Assembly (NCBI GenBank): GCA_024401055.1
Contig: JAKSLT010000009.1
Span: 1-51,435, forward strand
Origin: Bacteroidaceae bacterium
GTDB taxonomy: Bacteria; Bacteroidota; Bacteroidia; Bacteroidales; Bacteroidaceae
Length of the DNA: 51,435 bases
Direction of reading: 5' to 3'
The first letter of the stretch is position 1. Every line of letters starts with the position of its first letter. Made by a program: the position numbers and the translations under genes. Shown piece by piece: positions 16,858-25,167 of the stretch. The notes below the pieces were generated by a model, which saw nothing but the letters and a program-made list of their open reading frames with translations, did no database searches and was not told the origin of the DNA.

Positions 16858-16984
16858 ACTCCAGTTTTCCCCTATAAGGACTGGAGTTTCTCCCTATAAG
16901 GACTGGAGTTTTATCCTATAAGGACTGGAGTTTCTTCCTATAAGGACTGGAGTCCTAACAGGGGAGGACTGGAGTCCTAAGGGG
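16858..16984. repeat. 22-bp tandem repeat with ACTGGAGT core
   Basis: CTATAAGGACTGGAGT recurs at exact 22-bp steps (16872, 16894, 16916, 16938), preceded by one inverted ACTCCAGT (16858) and followed by two degenerate GGACTGGAGTCCTAA units. Only the last six bases of each unit vary. It sits between the aquaporin terminator and the convergent GNAT gene. Confidence 0.88.
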
Positions 16985-16998
16985 GATACTGTGCCGTT

Positions 16999-17454
16999 TT
17001 ACAGGGAACCGATAATTTTCAGCGTGAAGAAACCTGTGTCCTTCACCGTGAAGCCGAGCGAGGCATAGAGGCTGCGTGCTGCCGTGCGGCTGGCGCGTGA
17101 GGTGAGTTGCAGGGTAAGGGGCGCGCCTCCGCCCTCCGTCTGCTTGGCGCGGCAGAAGTCCAGGATATGCTCCATAAGGGCACGTCCCAGGTGCTGACCG
17201 CGGCACATGGGGCTTACCACCACGTCCTCAATGCTCCCTTTCCACCCCAGGGGGGAGCAAAAGAGGCACAGCGTGGCGGAGCCCACGATGTGGCCTCCCT
17301 CATCCGTGGCCACGAAAAGGTGGCAGTCGCGGCTCGCAAGGGTGCGGCGCAGCGACGCCTCGCTACACTGGGCCGTGTCGCTCAAGTGGCGCATAAGTGC
17401 AGCCATCTCATCGCACAGGGTAGGGGAGTAGGCTATGACTTCGCTGATATTCAT
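16999..17454 (-). CDS. GNAT family N-acetyltransferase
   Basis: 151 residues. Acetyl-CoA binding motif A is VVVSPMCRGQHLGRALM (about residues 88-104); motif B-like SRTAARSLYASLGFTVKDTGFF follows. The acceptor substrate is unknown. It is 12 bp downstream of the C10 peptidase gene on the same strand, so it may be carried on that transcript. Confidence 0.9.
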   Translation of the reverse strand: MNISEVIAYSPTLCDEMAALMRHLSDTAQCSEASLRRTLASRDCHLFVATDEGGHIVGSATLCLFCSPLGWKGSIEDVVVSPMCRGQHLGRALMEHILDFCRAKQTEGGGAPLTLQLTSRASRTAARSLYASLGFTVKDTGFFTLKIIGSL

Positions 17455-17466
17455 CTCGCCTTCTCT

Positions 17467-19713
17467 TTATTTCACAATCTTCTTGCCGTCCTTTACGATA
17501 AGGCCCGTGCTTTGGGTGGCGGGGCGTCCTTGAAGGTCGTAGGGGGTTGACAGTTGGCCCGTCTGTTGTCTGTTGTCTGCTGTCTGTTGTCTTTCAATTC
17601 CCTCGGGATTGGTCAGCAGCTCGTAGGCTGTGCGGTCGGTCACGATCCAGTAGGTGTACTGGGCGTGGGGCAGCTTGTTGCAGAACACGGTGGAGAGGTT
17701 CGTGGTGCGGTCGCAGCCCAGATAGCCGGCCTCGGTGCGGATGCGGAAGATGCGTGAGGTGGCCTTGAGGGCGGCATCGTTGGTGTTCAGCGTCTGCGAG
17801 GTGGGCTCAAAGTGCAGCGTGAGGGGCGTGTCGGCGCTCGTCGTGCCGTTGCCCACCTTGAAACCCGAACTCTTGGCGCTCAACACGCCTTTGTCGTAGG
17901 CCACGTTGGCCTGCCAGCCGTCGGCGTGGGGCAGGATGCGGAGCATCGTGGGCTCGGCGCTGCTGGAGAGCGTGCAGGTGAGCTTGAAGGCCATCGTGAA
18001 GTTGTTGGTGCCGTCGTAGAGGCTGATGTTGTAGTTGTGCTCGGGGTTGAAGAGCTCGCGCTGGGTGTTCATATCGCTGGGGTTCTCGCCGATGTGGGTG
18101 GGGAGGAGCATCCAGCAAGCGTGGCCCAGCGAGTCGGCGGGCGTGGCGGTGCCGTAGCCGGCGATGCCCTTGCCGCCTACCTCGTTGCAGTCCATCACGG
18201 TGCCGTCCTGCTTCAGGTAGAAGTATTTAGGCGCCTTGTCGGGGAACATCTGCTTGACGGTGTAGGCGGCCTCCGGGCTGGCCGTGGAGCCTGCGTTGCC
18301 GCCGTTGGTGAGGGCGCCGAAGTAGTCGCCCGTGCCCGTCTGGATATAATAGGAGTCAGCCTTCTTATCCTTGGCGATGAAGCGCACGAGCATTGAGGCC
18401 CCCACCTCCGTAGGCTCGCCGCCGATGACGAAGCGCGCGTTCTGCACCGTCTTGCCGAGGCCCGAAGAGTGGGCGGCGGAGTAGCGGCCGCAGTTGTATA
18501 GCACATACCACTGGCCTTCCTCCATGCTGGTGCAGGGGTGCATGATGTCGGCGGCGGCGTAGAGGCCGCGCAGTTCCTCCAGGGGAGCGTCGGCGCTCAG
18601 CACCACGTCGTCGTTCTGCTTCGGCATGAAGAAGTTGGCGGCCTGGCCGCTGGAGAAGCCGTTCATGTTGGCAATGGTGTAGAAGCCGTTGCCGCCGCCG
18701 CTCCAGCCCATATTGAGGTGGAGGCGGCCCATGGTGTCGTAGCCGTCTGCCACGAAGGCGTGGTTGCCCTGACCGTTGTTGCCGGTGAGGAGGATGGGAT
18801 GGCCCTCGTCCAACTCGTCGTAGATACGCTGCTCAAAGGCCCCCAGGTCATAGCCCGAGAACTCCGAGCGGACGCCCTCGAAGAAAGCGTTCACGCCATC
18901 CGTCACCGTGGAGGTGTAGGTGCCCGAGTTGCCCGGGGCATAGTACATCTCCGAGGCCACGCCGCAAGCATACATCAGGCGGGCCACCGCCATCTGCGCG
19001 GCGTAGTTGGCGCTGCTGCTGTAGGTGGGCTTCATATTGGCCCAGTCCATAGGCATCGTGGCGAGGTTGGCCGTCACGTAGGCCATGTGGTAGGTGCCGT
19101 CCAGATAGAAGTAGCGCTTCTGGCCGCGGGCACGGGTGGGCACGCCGAACTTCTGGTTCATCGTGTAGAGAATCTGCGCCAGTGCCGTGGCCACGCAGCC
19201 GGAGGCCGAGCGGCGGTCCTCGCCGTTCTGGTAGAGCGTGGGGCACATCAGGTTGTAGGGCTCGCCCTGGTCCCACTTGCATTTCATCAATTCGGCCACA
19301 CCGAAGGGATTATACTGTGCCGTAGCACCGATAAACTGCGGCTCCGTGCCCGTCTCCGCGCAGTGTTGCAGGTAGGCGTCGAGGGAGGCGACATAGCCCT
19401 GGAAGTTCGTGTTGGTAGCGGCGTCGGCGTAGTTGTCGGTGCTGTAGCCCATCACGGCGGGCAGGCTCGTGTCGCGGCTCACGAGGGCGAAGCCCCCGTC
19501 CTTGTAACCTACGATGCCCATCTGGCGGTGACTGGCCAGCATCGTCACGGCCTCACGGCCGGAGGAAGCCACGGCCTTCGTGCGCATCAGACCTTGACGG
19601 CTGAACACCTGCGTGGCAGCGTTGAACATTTCCTGCGTGCTGCGCTCACGGGCGGTGGCAGGGATAAGGGTCGCTGCAACGAGCGCCAACATACAAACCT
19701 TTTGGAGAGTCAT
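17467..19713 (-). CDS. C10 family (streptopain-like) secreted cysteine peptidase
   Basis: 748 residues. Signal peptide (about 1-22), a C10 prodomain (QMGIVGYKDGGFALVSRD, ending near 130), then the catalytic domain with Cys173 in SASGCVATALAQ and His318 in GNHAFVADGY. A long C-terminal region follows and ends with a sorting-type tag, [20 protein letters not shown], so the enzyme is probably exported. Just before the tag, residues RQQTADNRQQTGQLS are coded by a GTCTGTTGTCTGCTG-type simple repeat (17545-17596). Expected role: extracellular proteolysis. It is 27 bp downstream of the M18 aminopeptidase. Confidence 0.92.
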   Translation of the reverse strand: MTLQKVCMLALVAATLIPATARERSTQEMFNAATQVFSRQGLMRTKAVASSGREAVTMLASHRQMGIVGYKDGGFALVSRDTSLPAVMGYSTDNYADAATNTNFQGYVASLDAYLQHCAETGTEPQFIGATAQYNPFGVAELMKCKWDQGEPYNLMCPTLYQNGEDRRSASGCVATALAQILYTMNQKFGVPTRARGQKRYFYLDGTYHMAYVTANLATMPMDWANMKPTYSSSANYAAQMAVARLMYACGVASEMYYAPGNSGTYTSTVTDGVNAFFEGVRSEFSGYDLGAFEQRIYDELDEGHPILLTGNNGQGNHAFVADGYDTMGRLHLNMGWSGGGNGFYTIANMNGFSSGQAANFFMPKQNDDVVLSADAPLEELRGLYAAADIMHPCTSMEEGQWYVLYNCGRYSAAHSSGLGKTVQNARFVIGGEPTEVGASMLVRFIAKDKKADSYYIQTGTGDYFGALTNGGNAGSTASPEAAYTVKQMFPDKAPKYFYLKQDGTVMDCNEVGGKGIAGYGTATPADSLGHACWMLLPTHIGENPSDMNTQRELFNPEHNYNISLYDGTNNFTMAFKLTCTLSSSAEPTMLRILPHADGWQANVAYDKGVLSAKSSGFKVGNGTTSADTPLTLHFEPTSQTLNTNDAALKATSRIFRIRTEAGYLGCDRTTNLSTVFCNKLPHAQYTYWIVTDRTAYELLTNPEGIERQQTADNRQQTGQLSTPYDLQGRPATQSTGLIVKDGKKIVK

Positions 19714-19740
19714 ATTGCTATATTATATATAATGTGTTGA

Positions 19741-21024
19741 TTAAAGATTATAGAACGCGCGGAAGGCGCGGATGCAGTATTCGTGGTCGGCGCAGGAGCC
19801 CGTCTCGCGGCAGGAGTGCATGGCCCAGATGGGGTTGCCCATGTCCACGCCGCGGAGGGGGAGGGAAGAGGCGAGGATGTTGCCGAGGGTGCTGCCGCCG
19901 GCTACGTCGCTGTGGTTGACGAAGCGCTGGCAGGGCACGCCGGCCTTCTCGCAGATGCTGGCGAAGACGGCGGCGGAGACGGCGTCGCTGGCGTACTTCT
20001 GGGCCGCATTGAACTTGATGACGGGGCCGCCGCCCATCACGGGGTGGTTGGTGGGGTCCATCTTCTCGGGATAGTTGGGGTGCCAGGCGTGGGCGTTGTC
20101 GGCGCTAATCATAAAGGCGTGTTCGACGGCGCGGGCGTAGTCATCGAAGGTGCCGCCCTGGAGCGTGACGATGCGCTGGAGGAGCGTGGCGAGGAAGGGG
20201 GATCCGGCGCCCTGCTTGGTCTGCGACCCCGTCTCCTCGTTGTCGAAGATGGCCAGTATCTGCGTGGTGCCGGGGGCCGCATCGGCAGAGAGGAGGGCTT
20301 CAAGGCCGGCGTGTACCATGGAGAGGTCGTCGAGACGGCCGCTGCTGATGAACTCGGCGTTGAGGCCTACGCGGGTGGCCGGTGTGGTGTCGTAGAGATA
20401 GAGGTCGAAGTCAAGGATGTCGGCGGTATCGCAGCCGATCTCGGCTGCGATGAGGGGGAGAAGCACGGGGGCGCTCTTATCCATCTGGGCGGCGAGCACG
20501 GGGAGCATATCCTTTTGCTTGGAGAGTTTCACGCCGTCGTTCACCTGACGGTTGAAATGGATGGCCAGGTTGGGGATGGTGAGCAAGGGACGCTGGATGT
20601 GGAGGAGGCGTGTGGCGGGGTGCATCGGGTCGTCGGTACGCACGATGACGCGGCCGGCGAGGGAGAGAGGCCGGTCGAACCATGTGGAGAGGATAGGACC
20701 GCCATAGACCTCGGTGTTGAGGCGTACGATGCCGCCTTCGCCGTGCATCTCTGCCGCGGGTTTGATGCGGAACGTGGGGGAGTCGCAATGGGCGCAAACG
20801 ATGTGGAAACCGGCCTCAGCGAGAGACTTGCTACCTATGCGCAGGGCGTAGAGCGAGGAATCGTTCTTGGTGAAATACACGGTGTCGCCGGCCTTGAGTG
20901 CGGGCATGGCGGCGGTGGCGTCAAGAGCGCGGAAGCCTGCTGGCTCCAGTCTATTGCGCAATGCCTCCACCGCCAAGAAGTTGACGGGGGAGGCATTGAG
21001 GAAAGAAATGAGGGAGTTGATCAT
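19741..21024 (-). CDS. M18 family aminopeptidase
   Basis: 427 residues, cytosolic. Dinuclear zinc aminopeptidase removing N-terminal residues, often acidic ones, from peptides. Metal-site segments: VCAHCDSPTF (His and Asp), IFDNEETGS (the DNEExGS signature), SADNAHAWHPNYP and GPVIKFN, with HSDVAGGSTLGNI near the end. It lies between the MFS transporter and the C10 peptidase on the same strand, consistent with peptide breakdown after uptake. The upstream gap holds an inverted pair of the two-hairpin repeat. Confidence 0.93.
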   Translation of the reverse strand: MINSLISFLNASPVNFLAVEALRNRLEPAGFRALDATAAMPALKAGDTVYFTKNDSSLYALRIGSKSLAEAGFHIVCAHCDSPTFRIKPAAEMHGEGGIVRLNTEVYGGPILSTWFDRPLSLAGRVIVRTDDPMHPATRLLHIQRPLLTIPNLAIHFNRQVNDGVKLSKQKDMLPVLAAQMDKSAPVLLPLIAAEIGCDTADILDFDLYLYDTTPATRVGLNAEFISSGRLDDLSMVHAGLEALLSADAAPGTTQILAIFDNEETGSQTKQGAGSPFLATLLQRIVTLQGGTFDDYARAVEHAFMISADNAHAWHPNYPEKMDPTNHPVMGGGPVIKFNAAQKYASDAVSAAVFASICEKAGVPCQRFVNHSDVAGGSTLGNILASSLPLRGVDMGNPIWAMHSCRETGSCADHEYCIRAFRAFYNL

Positions 21025-21047
21025 AGTAGGGAAAAAGATTCACGGCC

Positions 21048-21116
21048 CCTCCTCGTTGCGGCTGCCTGCGGCACCGCGCCACCCCTCCCCCTGCAGGGAG
21101 GGGAATATACCACTAA
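21048..21116 (-). repeat. Two-hairpin repeat copy upstream of the M18 gene
   Basis: GTTGCGG / CCGCGCC around CTGCCTGCGGCA, then CCCCTCCCCCTGCAGGGAGGGG and the tail GAATATACCACTAAAGG. It is in opposite orientation to the copy at 21178. Confidence 0.85.
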
Positions 21117-21177
21117 AGGATGGAGACGAGGGTATGAGACGGTGGAGTGATATTATTATATATAATGAGTGCGACCT

Positions 21178-21247
21178 TTAGGACATTATCCCCCTCCCAG
21201 CAGGGGGAGGGGTGGCGCGGTGCGAAGCAGCCGCGACGGAGAGGGGC
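21178..21247 (+). repeat. Two-hairpin repeat copy downstream of the MFS gene
   Basis: CCCTCCCAGCAGGGGGAGGGG followed by GGCGCGG / CCGCGAC around TGCGAAGCAG. Together with the copy at 21048-21116 it forms a head-to-head inverted pair around 60 bp of AT-rich sequence. Confidence 0.85.
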
Positions 21248-21248
21248 T

Positions 21249-22853
21249 TTACTTAATGTTAGGTTCTTCCAGTCCATAGCCCTTCTTCTTATCCACGGCC
21301 TTGAGGTAGACGCCGATGAAGAAGGCGGCCACGCCGAGGCAGGCGAGCATGACGAGGGGCCAGGTGTAGTCGTAGGCCACGGGGTCGGTGACGCCGGGAT
21401 TGGTCTTGTCGAGGACCTTGCCGATGAGGAGAGGGAAGAGCCAGAGGCCGATGTTCTGAATCCAGAAGATAAGGGCGTAGGCAGAGCCAATAATCTTTTC
21501 GTCAACGAGCTTGGGCACGCTGGGCCAGAGGGCGGCGGGCACGAGAGAGAAGCTGGCACCGAGCACGAGGATGGTGATGTAGGCCACCATGATACCGCCG
21601 GCGGCAGAGCCCTTGAAGAGCGGCAGCACGAAAGCGAAGGTGAGGTGGCAGAGGATGAGGAGCAGGGAGCCAATCATCAGCATGGAGGCTGCCTTACCCT
21701 TGTGGTCCACGTAGCTGCCGAGGATGGGGGTGATGGCCACGGCCAGCAAGGGGAATACAGCGAAGACCGTCTCTGCAGAGCCGCGGCGGTAGCCCATGTA
21801 GCAATATACGACGAGGGCCACGATGGCGGTAATCATGAGACCGTACTTCTTGGTCTTGTCCTTGGAGAAGTTGCTGGAGAAGGAGCAAACGGCCACGGCG
21901 AGCATGATGATGTACTGCACGATGGTCACAGTGTTGCTGGCCCAGAAGCCTTCGCCGGGCGTGAGGGTGAGGTTGCACTGGAGCATATTCACGGCATACT
22001 TCTGGAAGGGGAAGATGGCGCTGTAGTAGAGCACGCAGAGCAGAGCCACGAGCCAGAAGCCCTGGCTGGAGAGGATGCGGCCGATGTCACTAACCTTGAA
22101 GGGATCGTCCTTCTCTTCGGCCTCGCCGGTCTGGGCGTCGAGCTTCTTATCCATGAAGAAATAGACGATGCACATCATCAGGGCGATGCAGAGGAGCACC
22201 ACGCCGAAGGCTACGGAGCGGGACACGCTGATTTCACCGCCGAGTTTGGCGAAGAAGGGCGAGAATATCATGCAGGTAGCCACACCAAGACGGGCGAGGG
22301 CCATCTCTGAACCCATGGCGAGAGCCGTCTCGCGGCCCTTGAACCACTTCACGATGCCGCGGCTTACGGTGATGCCGGCCATCTCGCAGCCGCAACCGAA
22401 AATCATAAAGCCGACGGCAGCGAATTTAGCGCTTGCGGGCATACCCTGATAGAAGGGAGAAATACCGAGTTCGTCGAAGCCGGGGATGTAGTTGAGGTTG
22501 TTGGTAAACCAAGTCTCAAGACCGCTGCCGATGAAATAGTCGCTCACGGCGTAGTACTTGATGATACCGCCGCAGAGCATCACGGCACCGGAAAGGACGG
22601 CGGTGAAGCGCACGCCCATCTTGTCGAGAATAATGCCGGCGAAGATGAGGAAGAAGACGAAGACGTTGAGGAACGTTTCAGAGCCCTGCATCGTACCGAA
22701 GGCAGTGCTGTCCCACCCACGCTGGGACTGCATGAGGTCCTTGATGGGGGAGAGGATGTCCATGAAGATGTAGGAACAGAACATTGCCAGCGCCAGGAGG
22801 AGGAGCGCTGTCCAGCGCATAGCCGCGCTGTCACGAAGAGTTGTTTTTTGCAT
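21249..22853 (-). CDS. MFS transporter
   Basis: 534 residues with about 12 hydrophobic segments and a cytoplasmic loop between helices 6 and 7 (MDKKLDAQTGEAEEKDDPFK). MFS loop motifs are recognisable (LDKMGVRFTAVLSG after helix 2, and GIVKWFKGRETALAMGSEMALAR in the helix 4-5 region). The substrate is not determined by the sequence. Position between an S9 exopeptidase and an M18 aminopeptidase suggests small peptides or amino acids, but this is only context. Confidence 0.88.
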   Translation of the reverse strand: MQKTTLRDSAAMRWTALLLLALAMFCSYIFMDILSPIKDLMQSQRGWDSTAFGTMQGSETFLNVFVFFLIFAGIILDKMGVRFTAVLSGAVMLCGGIIKYYAVSDYFIGSGLETWFTNNLNYIPGFDELGISPFYQGMPASAKFAAVGFMIFGCGCEMAGITVSRGIVKWFKGRETALAMGSEMALARLGVATCMIFSPFFAKLGGEISVSRSVAFGVVLLCIALMMCIVYFFMDKKLDAQTGEAEEKDDPFKVSDIGRILSSQGFWLVALLCVLYYSAIFPFQKYAVNMLQCNLTLTPGEGFWASNTVTIVQYIIMLAVAVCSFSSNFSKDKTKKYGLMITAIVALVVYCYMGYRRGSAETVFAVFPLLAVAITPILGSYVDHKGKAASMLMIGSLLLILCHLTFAFVLPLFKGSAAGGIMVAYITILVLGASFSLVPAALWPSVPKLVDEKIIGSAYALIFWIQNIGLWLFPLLIGKVLDKTNPGVTDPVAYDYTWPLVMLACLGVAAFFIGVYLKAVDKKKGYGLEEPNIK

Positions 22854-22919
22854 AGTGTATTTTATTGTTTAATTTTATTGAGGCAAGAGTTGGAGTAGTT
22901 GCAGCAGAAAGGGAACCGT

Positions 22920-25127
22920 TTACTTCAAATATTTATCCAGGAAACGGAAGAATGTGCGCTGCCAGAGTATGCCGTTTTGGGGCTTGAGCACCCAGTGGTT
23001 CTCGTCGGGGAAGAGGAGGAGTTGGGCGTCGAGACCGCGGAGGCGGGCGGCGTTGAAGGCTGATTCGGCGTGGGTGTATTCAATGCGGAAGTCCTTCTGG
23101 CCGTGGATGCAGAGGATGGGCGTGTCCCAGTTCTGCACGTAGAGGTGGGGCGAAGTCTCGAAGGCTTTCTGCATTTGGCCTTTGGCGTTCTTATACCAGG
23201 GGGCGGCGCCCATGTCCCAGTTGGGGAACCACATCTCTTCGGTCTCCACATACTGCTGCATGGTGTTGTAGATGCCGTCGTGGGCGATGAAGGCCTTGAA
23301 GCGCTTGTTGTGGTTGCCGGCCAGCCAATAGACGCTGAAACCACCGAAGGAGGCACCCACGGCGCCGAGGCGGTTCTTATCCACGTAGGGCTCGTTGGCC
23401 ACGTCATCGATGGCGGCGAGGAGATCCTGCATACACTGTTCCGTGTAGTCGCCGGAGATTTCCTCAAGCCACTCCATGCCGAAGCCGGGAAGGCCGCGGC
23501 GGTTGGGGGCTACGACGATATAGCCGTTGGCGGCCATAATCTGCAAGTTCCAGCGGTAGGACCAGAACTGGCTCACGGGGCTCTGGGGGCCACCTTCGCA
23601 GAAGAGAAGGGTGGGGTACTTCTTGGCAGGGTCGAAGTGGGGCGGATAGACTACCCACGAGAGCATCTCCTTGCCGTCGGTGGTCTTTGTCCAGCGCTCC
23701 TTCACCTCTCCGAAAGCGAGGCGGGAGTATGTGGCGGCGTTGATGTCCGTCACGCGGGTCTCGCCGGCAGCGAGTCCTTGCTCCGTCAGGGGCTGACGGC
23801 TGCGGACGTCGGCGGTGACGAGCATAGGCTGCTTGCCGCGGGCGCGCTTGCCGTTGTATAATTTAATAAGGTAGAGTTCGTCGGCCTGGCAGAGGCTGTG
23901 GCGCTTGGCCCAGAGGTTCATGCCGTCGGCGGCGAGGGAGCAGAGGGAGTAGTCGCAGTAATCATCAGTGAGTTGCTCCACCTGTCCTTCCCTGTTGGTG
24001 GCGTAGATATTGGTGCGGCCGTGCCATACAGCCGTGAAGAAGAGGCGCTGACCGTCGGGGCTCCAGAGGAAATCCTCCACGCCGCTCTGGCGTCCTTCGC
24101 CGAGGTCCTCCGTCACGAAGGTGTGCTTGCCCGTAGCCACCTCCATGATGCAGAGGCGGGTGCGGTCGCTCTCGTAGCCGTCGCGGGCCATGGAGCGGAA
24201 AGCGATGTACTGGCCGTCGGGCGAGAAGGCGGGGTTGTCGTCGTAGCCCGGGAAGGGCACGGCACCGAGGTTGGCGGGCTGGTCGGCCAGCGTGCGGGTG
24301 GGGTCGGCGTGTACGGCCATGCGGTTGCTGGGCTGGTTGTCCTTGCAGAGGTTGCGCGTCTTACCCGTCGTGATGTCATAGAGGAAGATGTCGGAGTCGG
24401 TGCTGATGGCATAGTCACGGCCCGTCTTCTTGCGGCAGGTGTAGGCCACGGTGTTGCCGTCGGGGCTCCAGGCGAGTTGCTCCACACCGCCGAAGGGCTC
24501 CATCGGACTCTCGTAGGGCTCGCCTTCCAGAATGTCGCACACGAGGTTGGCCTTGCCGCCTTCAATCTTATAGAGGAAGGGGTGGGGAGCCTTCATTACG
24601 TAGTGGTCCCAGTGCTTATACATCAGGTCGTTGATGACCATGCCCGTGGCTTTGGGGAGGTCGGCCTCCTTGGCGGCTATGCTGGTGTTTTGGTCCACCT
24701 CCTTCACGAGGATGACCTTCGTGGCGTCGGGCGAGAAGAGGAAGTCGCCCACTTCGCCATCGGTCTCGGTGAGCTGCTGGCGACCGGTGCCGTCGGCCTG
24801 CATCACCCACACCTCGCCGCCCGAGAGGAAGGCGATACGTCCGTCGGGGAGATAGGTGGCGCTGCTCTCGCTCTTGCCATCGGCGGTGAGGCAGCGGGTC
24901 TGGTAGTTGCCGAGGTCCAGGAGGTAGAGGGCCGTGCGGCTGTTGTTCTTTTCCTTTGAATAGTACGACACGGCATACACGCCCTGCGTCCCGTCGGGCG
25001 AGGCGCAGAAGCTTCCCATGCGTCCCATGGCCCAAAGGTCTTCGGGGGTCATAAGGTCGTTGTTGCCTGCCATAGTAAAGTTAAAAGTGAAAAGAGAAAT
25101 GATTAAAAAAATAAAAGTTTTGCGCAT
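22920..25127 (-). CDS. S9 family peptidase (prolyl-oligopeptidase type, DPP5-like)
   Basis: 735 residues. N-terminal beta-propeller with WD-like/PD40 repeats (SPDGTQGVYAVSYY, SPDGNTVAYTC, SPDGQYIAFRS), then an alpha/beta-hydrolase domain with Ser593 in GASFGGFS, Asp in GQKDFRIEY and His711 in DENHWVL. This layout fits periplasmic dipeptidyl peptidases of Bacteroidetes. The signal peptide is odd: its hydrophobic core FLIISLFTFNFTMA is read from the antisense of an AAAAGTTAAAAGTGAAAAG simple repeat (25076-25115). It is 40 bp downstream of yidC. Confidence 0.9.
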   Translation of the reverse strand: MRKTFIFLIISLFTFNFTMAGNNDLMTPEDLWAMGRMGSFCASPDGTQGVYAVSYYSKEKNNSRTALYLLDLGNYQTRCLTADGKSESSATYLPDGRIAFLSGGEVWVMQADGTGRQQLTETDGEVGDFLFSPDATKVILVKEVDQNTSIAAKEADLPKATGMVINDLMYKHWDHYVMKAPHPFLYKIEGGKANLVCDILEGEPYESPMEPFGGVEQLAWSPDGNTVAYTCRKKTGRDYAISTDSDIFLYDITTGKTRNLCKDNQPSNRMAVHADPTRTLADQPANLGAVPFPGYDDNPAFSPDGQYIAFRSMARDGYESDRTRLCIMEVATGKHTFVTEDLGEGRQSGVEDFLWSPDGQRLFFTAVWHGRTNIYATNREGQVEQLTDDYCDYSLCSLAADGMNLWAKRHSLCQADELYLIKLYNGKRARGKQPMLVTADVRSRQPLTEQGLAAGETRVTDINAATYSRLAFGEVKERWTKTTDGKEMLSWVVYPPHFDPAKKYPTLLFCEGGPQSPVSQFWSYRWNLQIMAANGYIVVAPNRRGLPGFGMEWLEEISGDYTEQCMQDLLAAIDDVANEPYVDKNRLGAVGASFGGFSVYWLAGNHNKRFKAFIAHDGIYNTMQQYVETEEMWFPNWDMGAAPWYKNAKGQMQKAFETSPHLYVQNWDTPILCIHGQKDFRIEYTHAESAFNAARLRGLDAQLLLFPDENHWVLKPQNGILWQRTFFRFLDKYLK

Positions 25128-25167
25128 AGTCTTCTTTGGGCAGCCTCACTGCCCCCATTCAAGGTTC

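Noticed and set aside
16858..16984. CRISPR-like array
   Set aside because: The 22-bp period leaves only about six variable bases, too short for spacers, and no cas genes are present.
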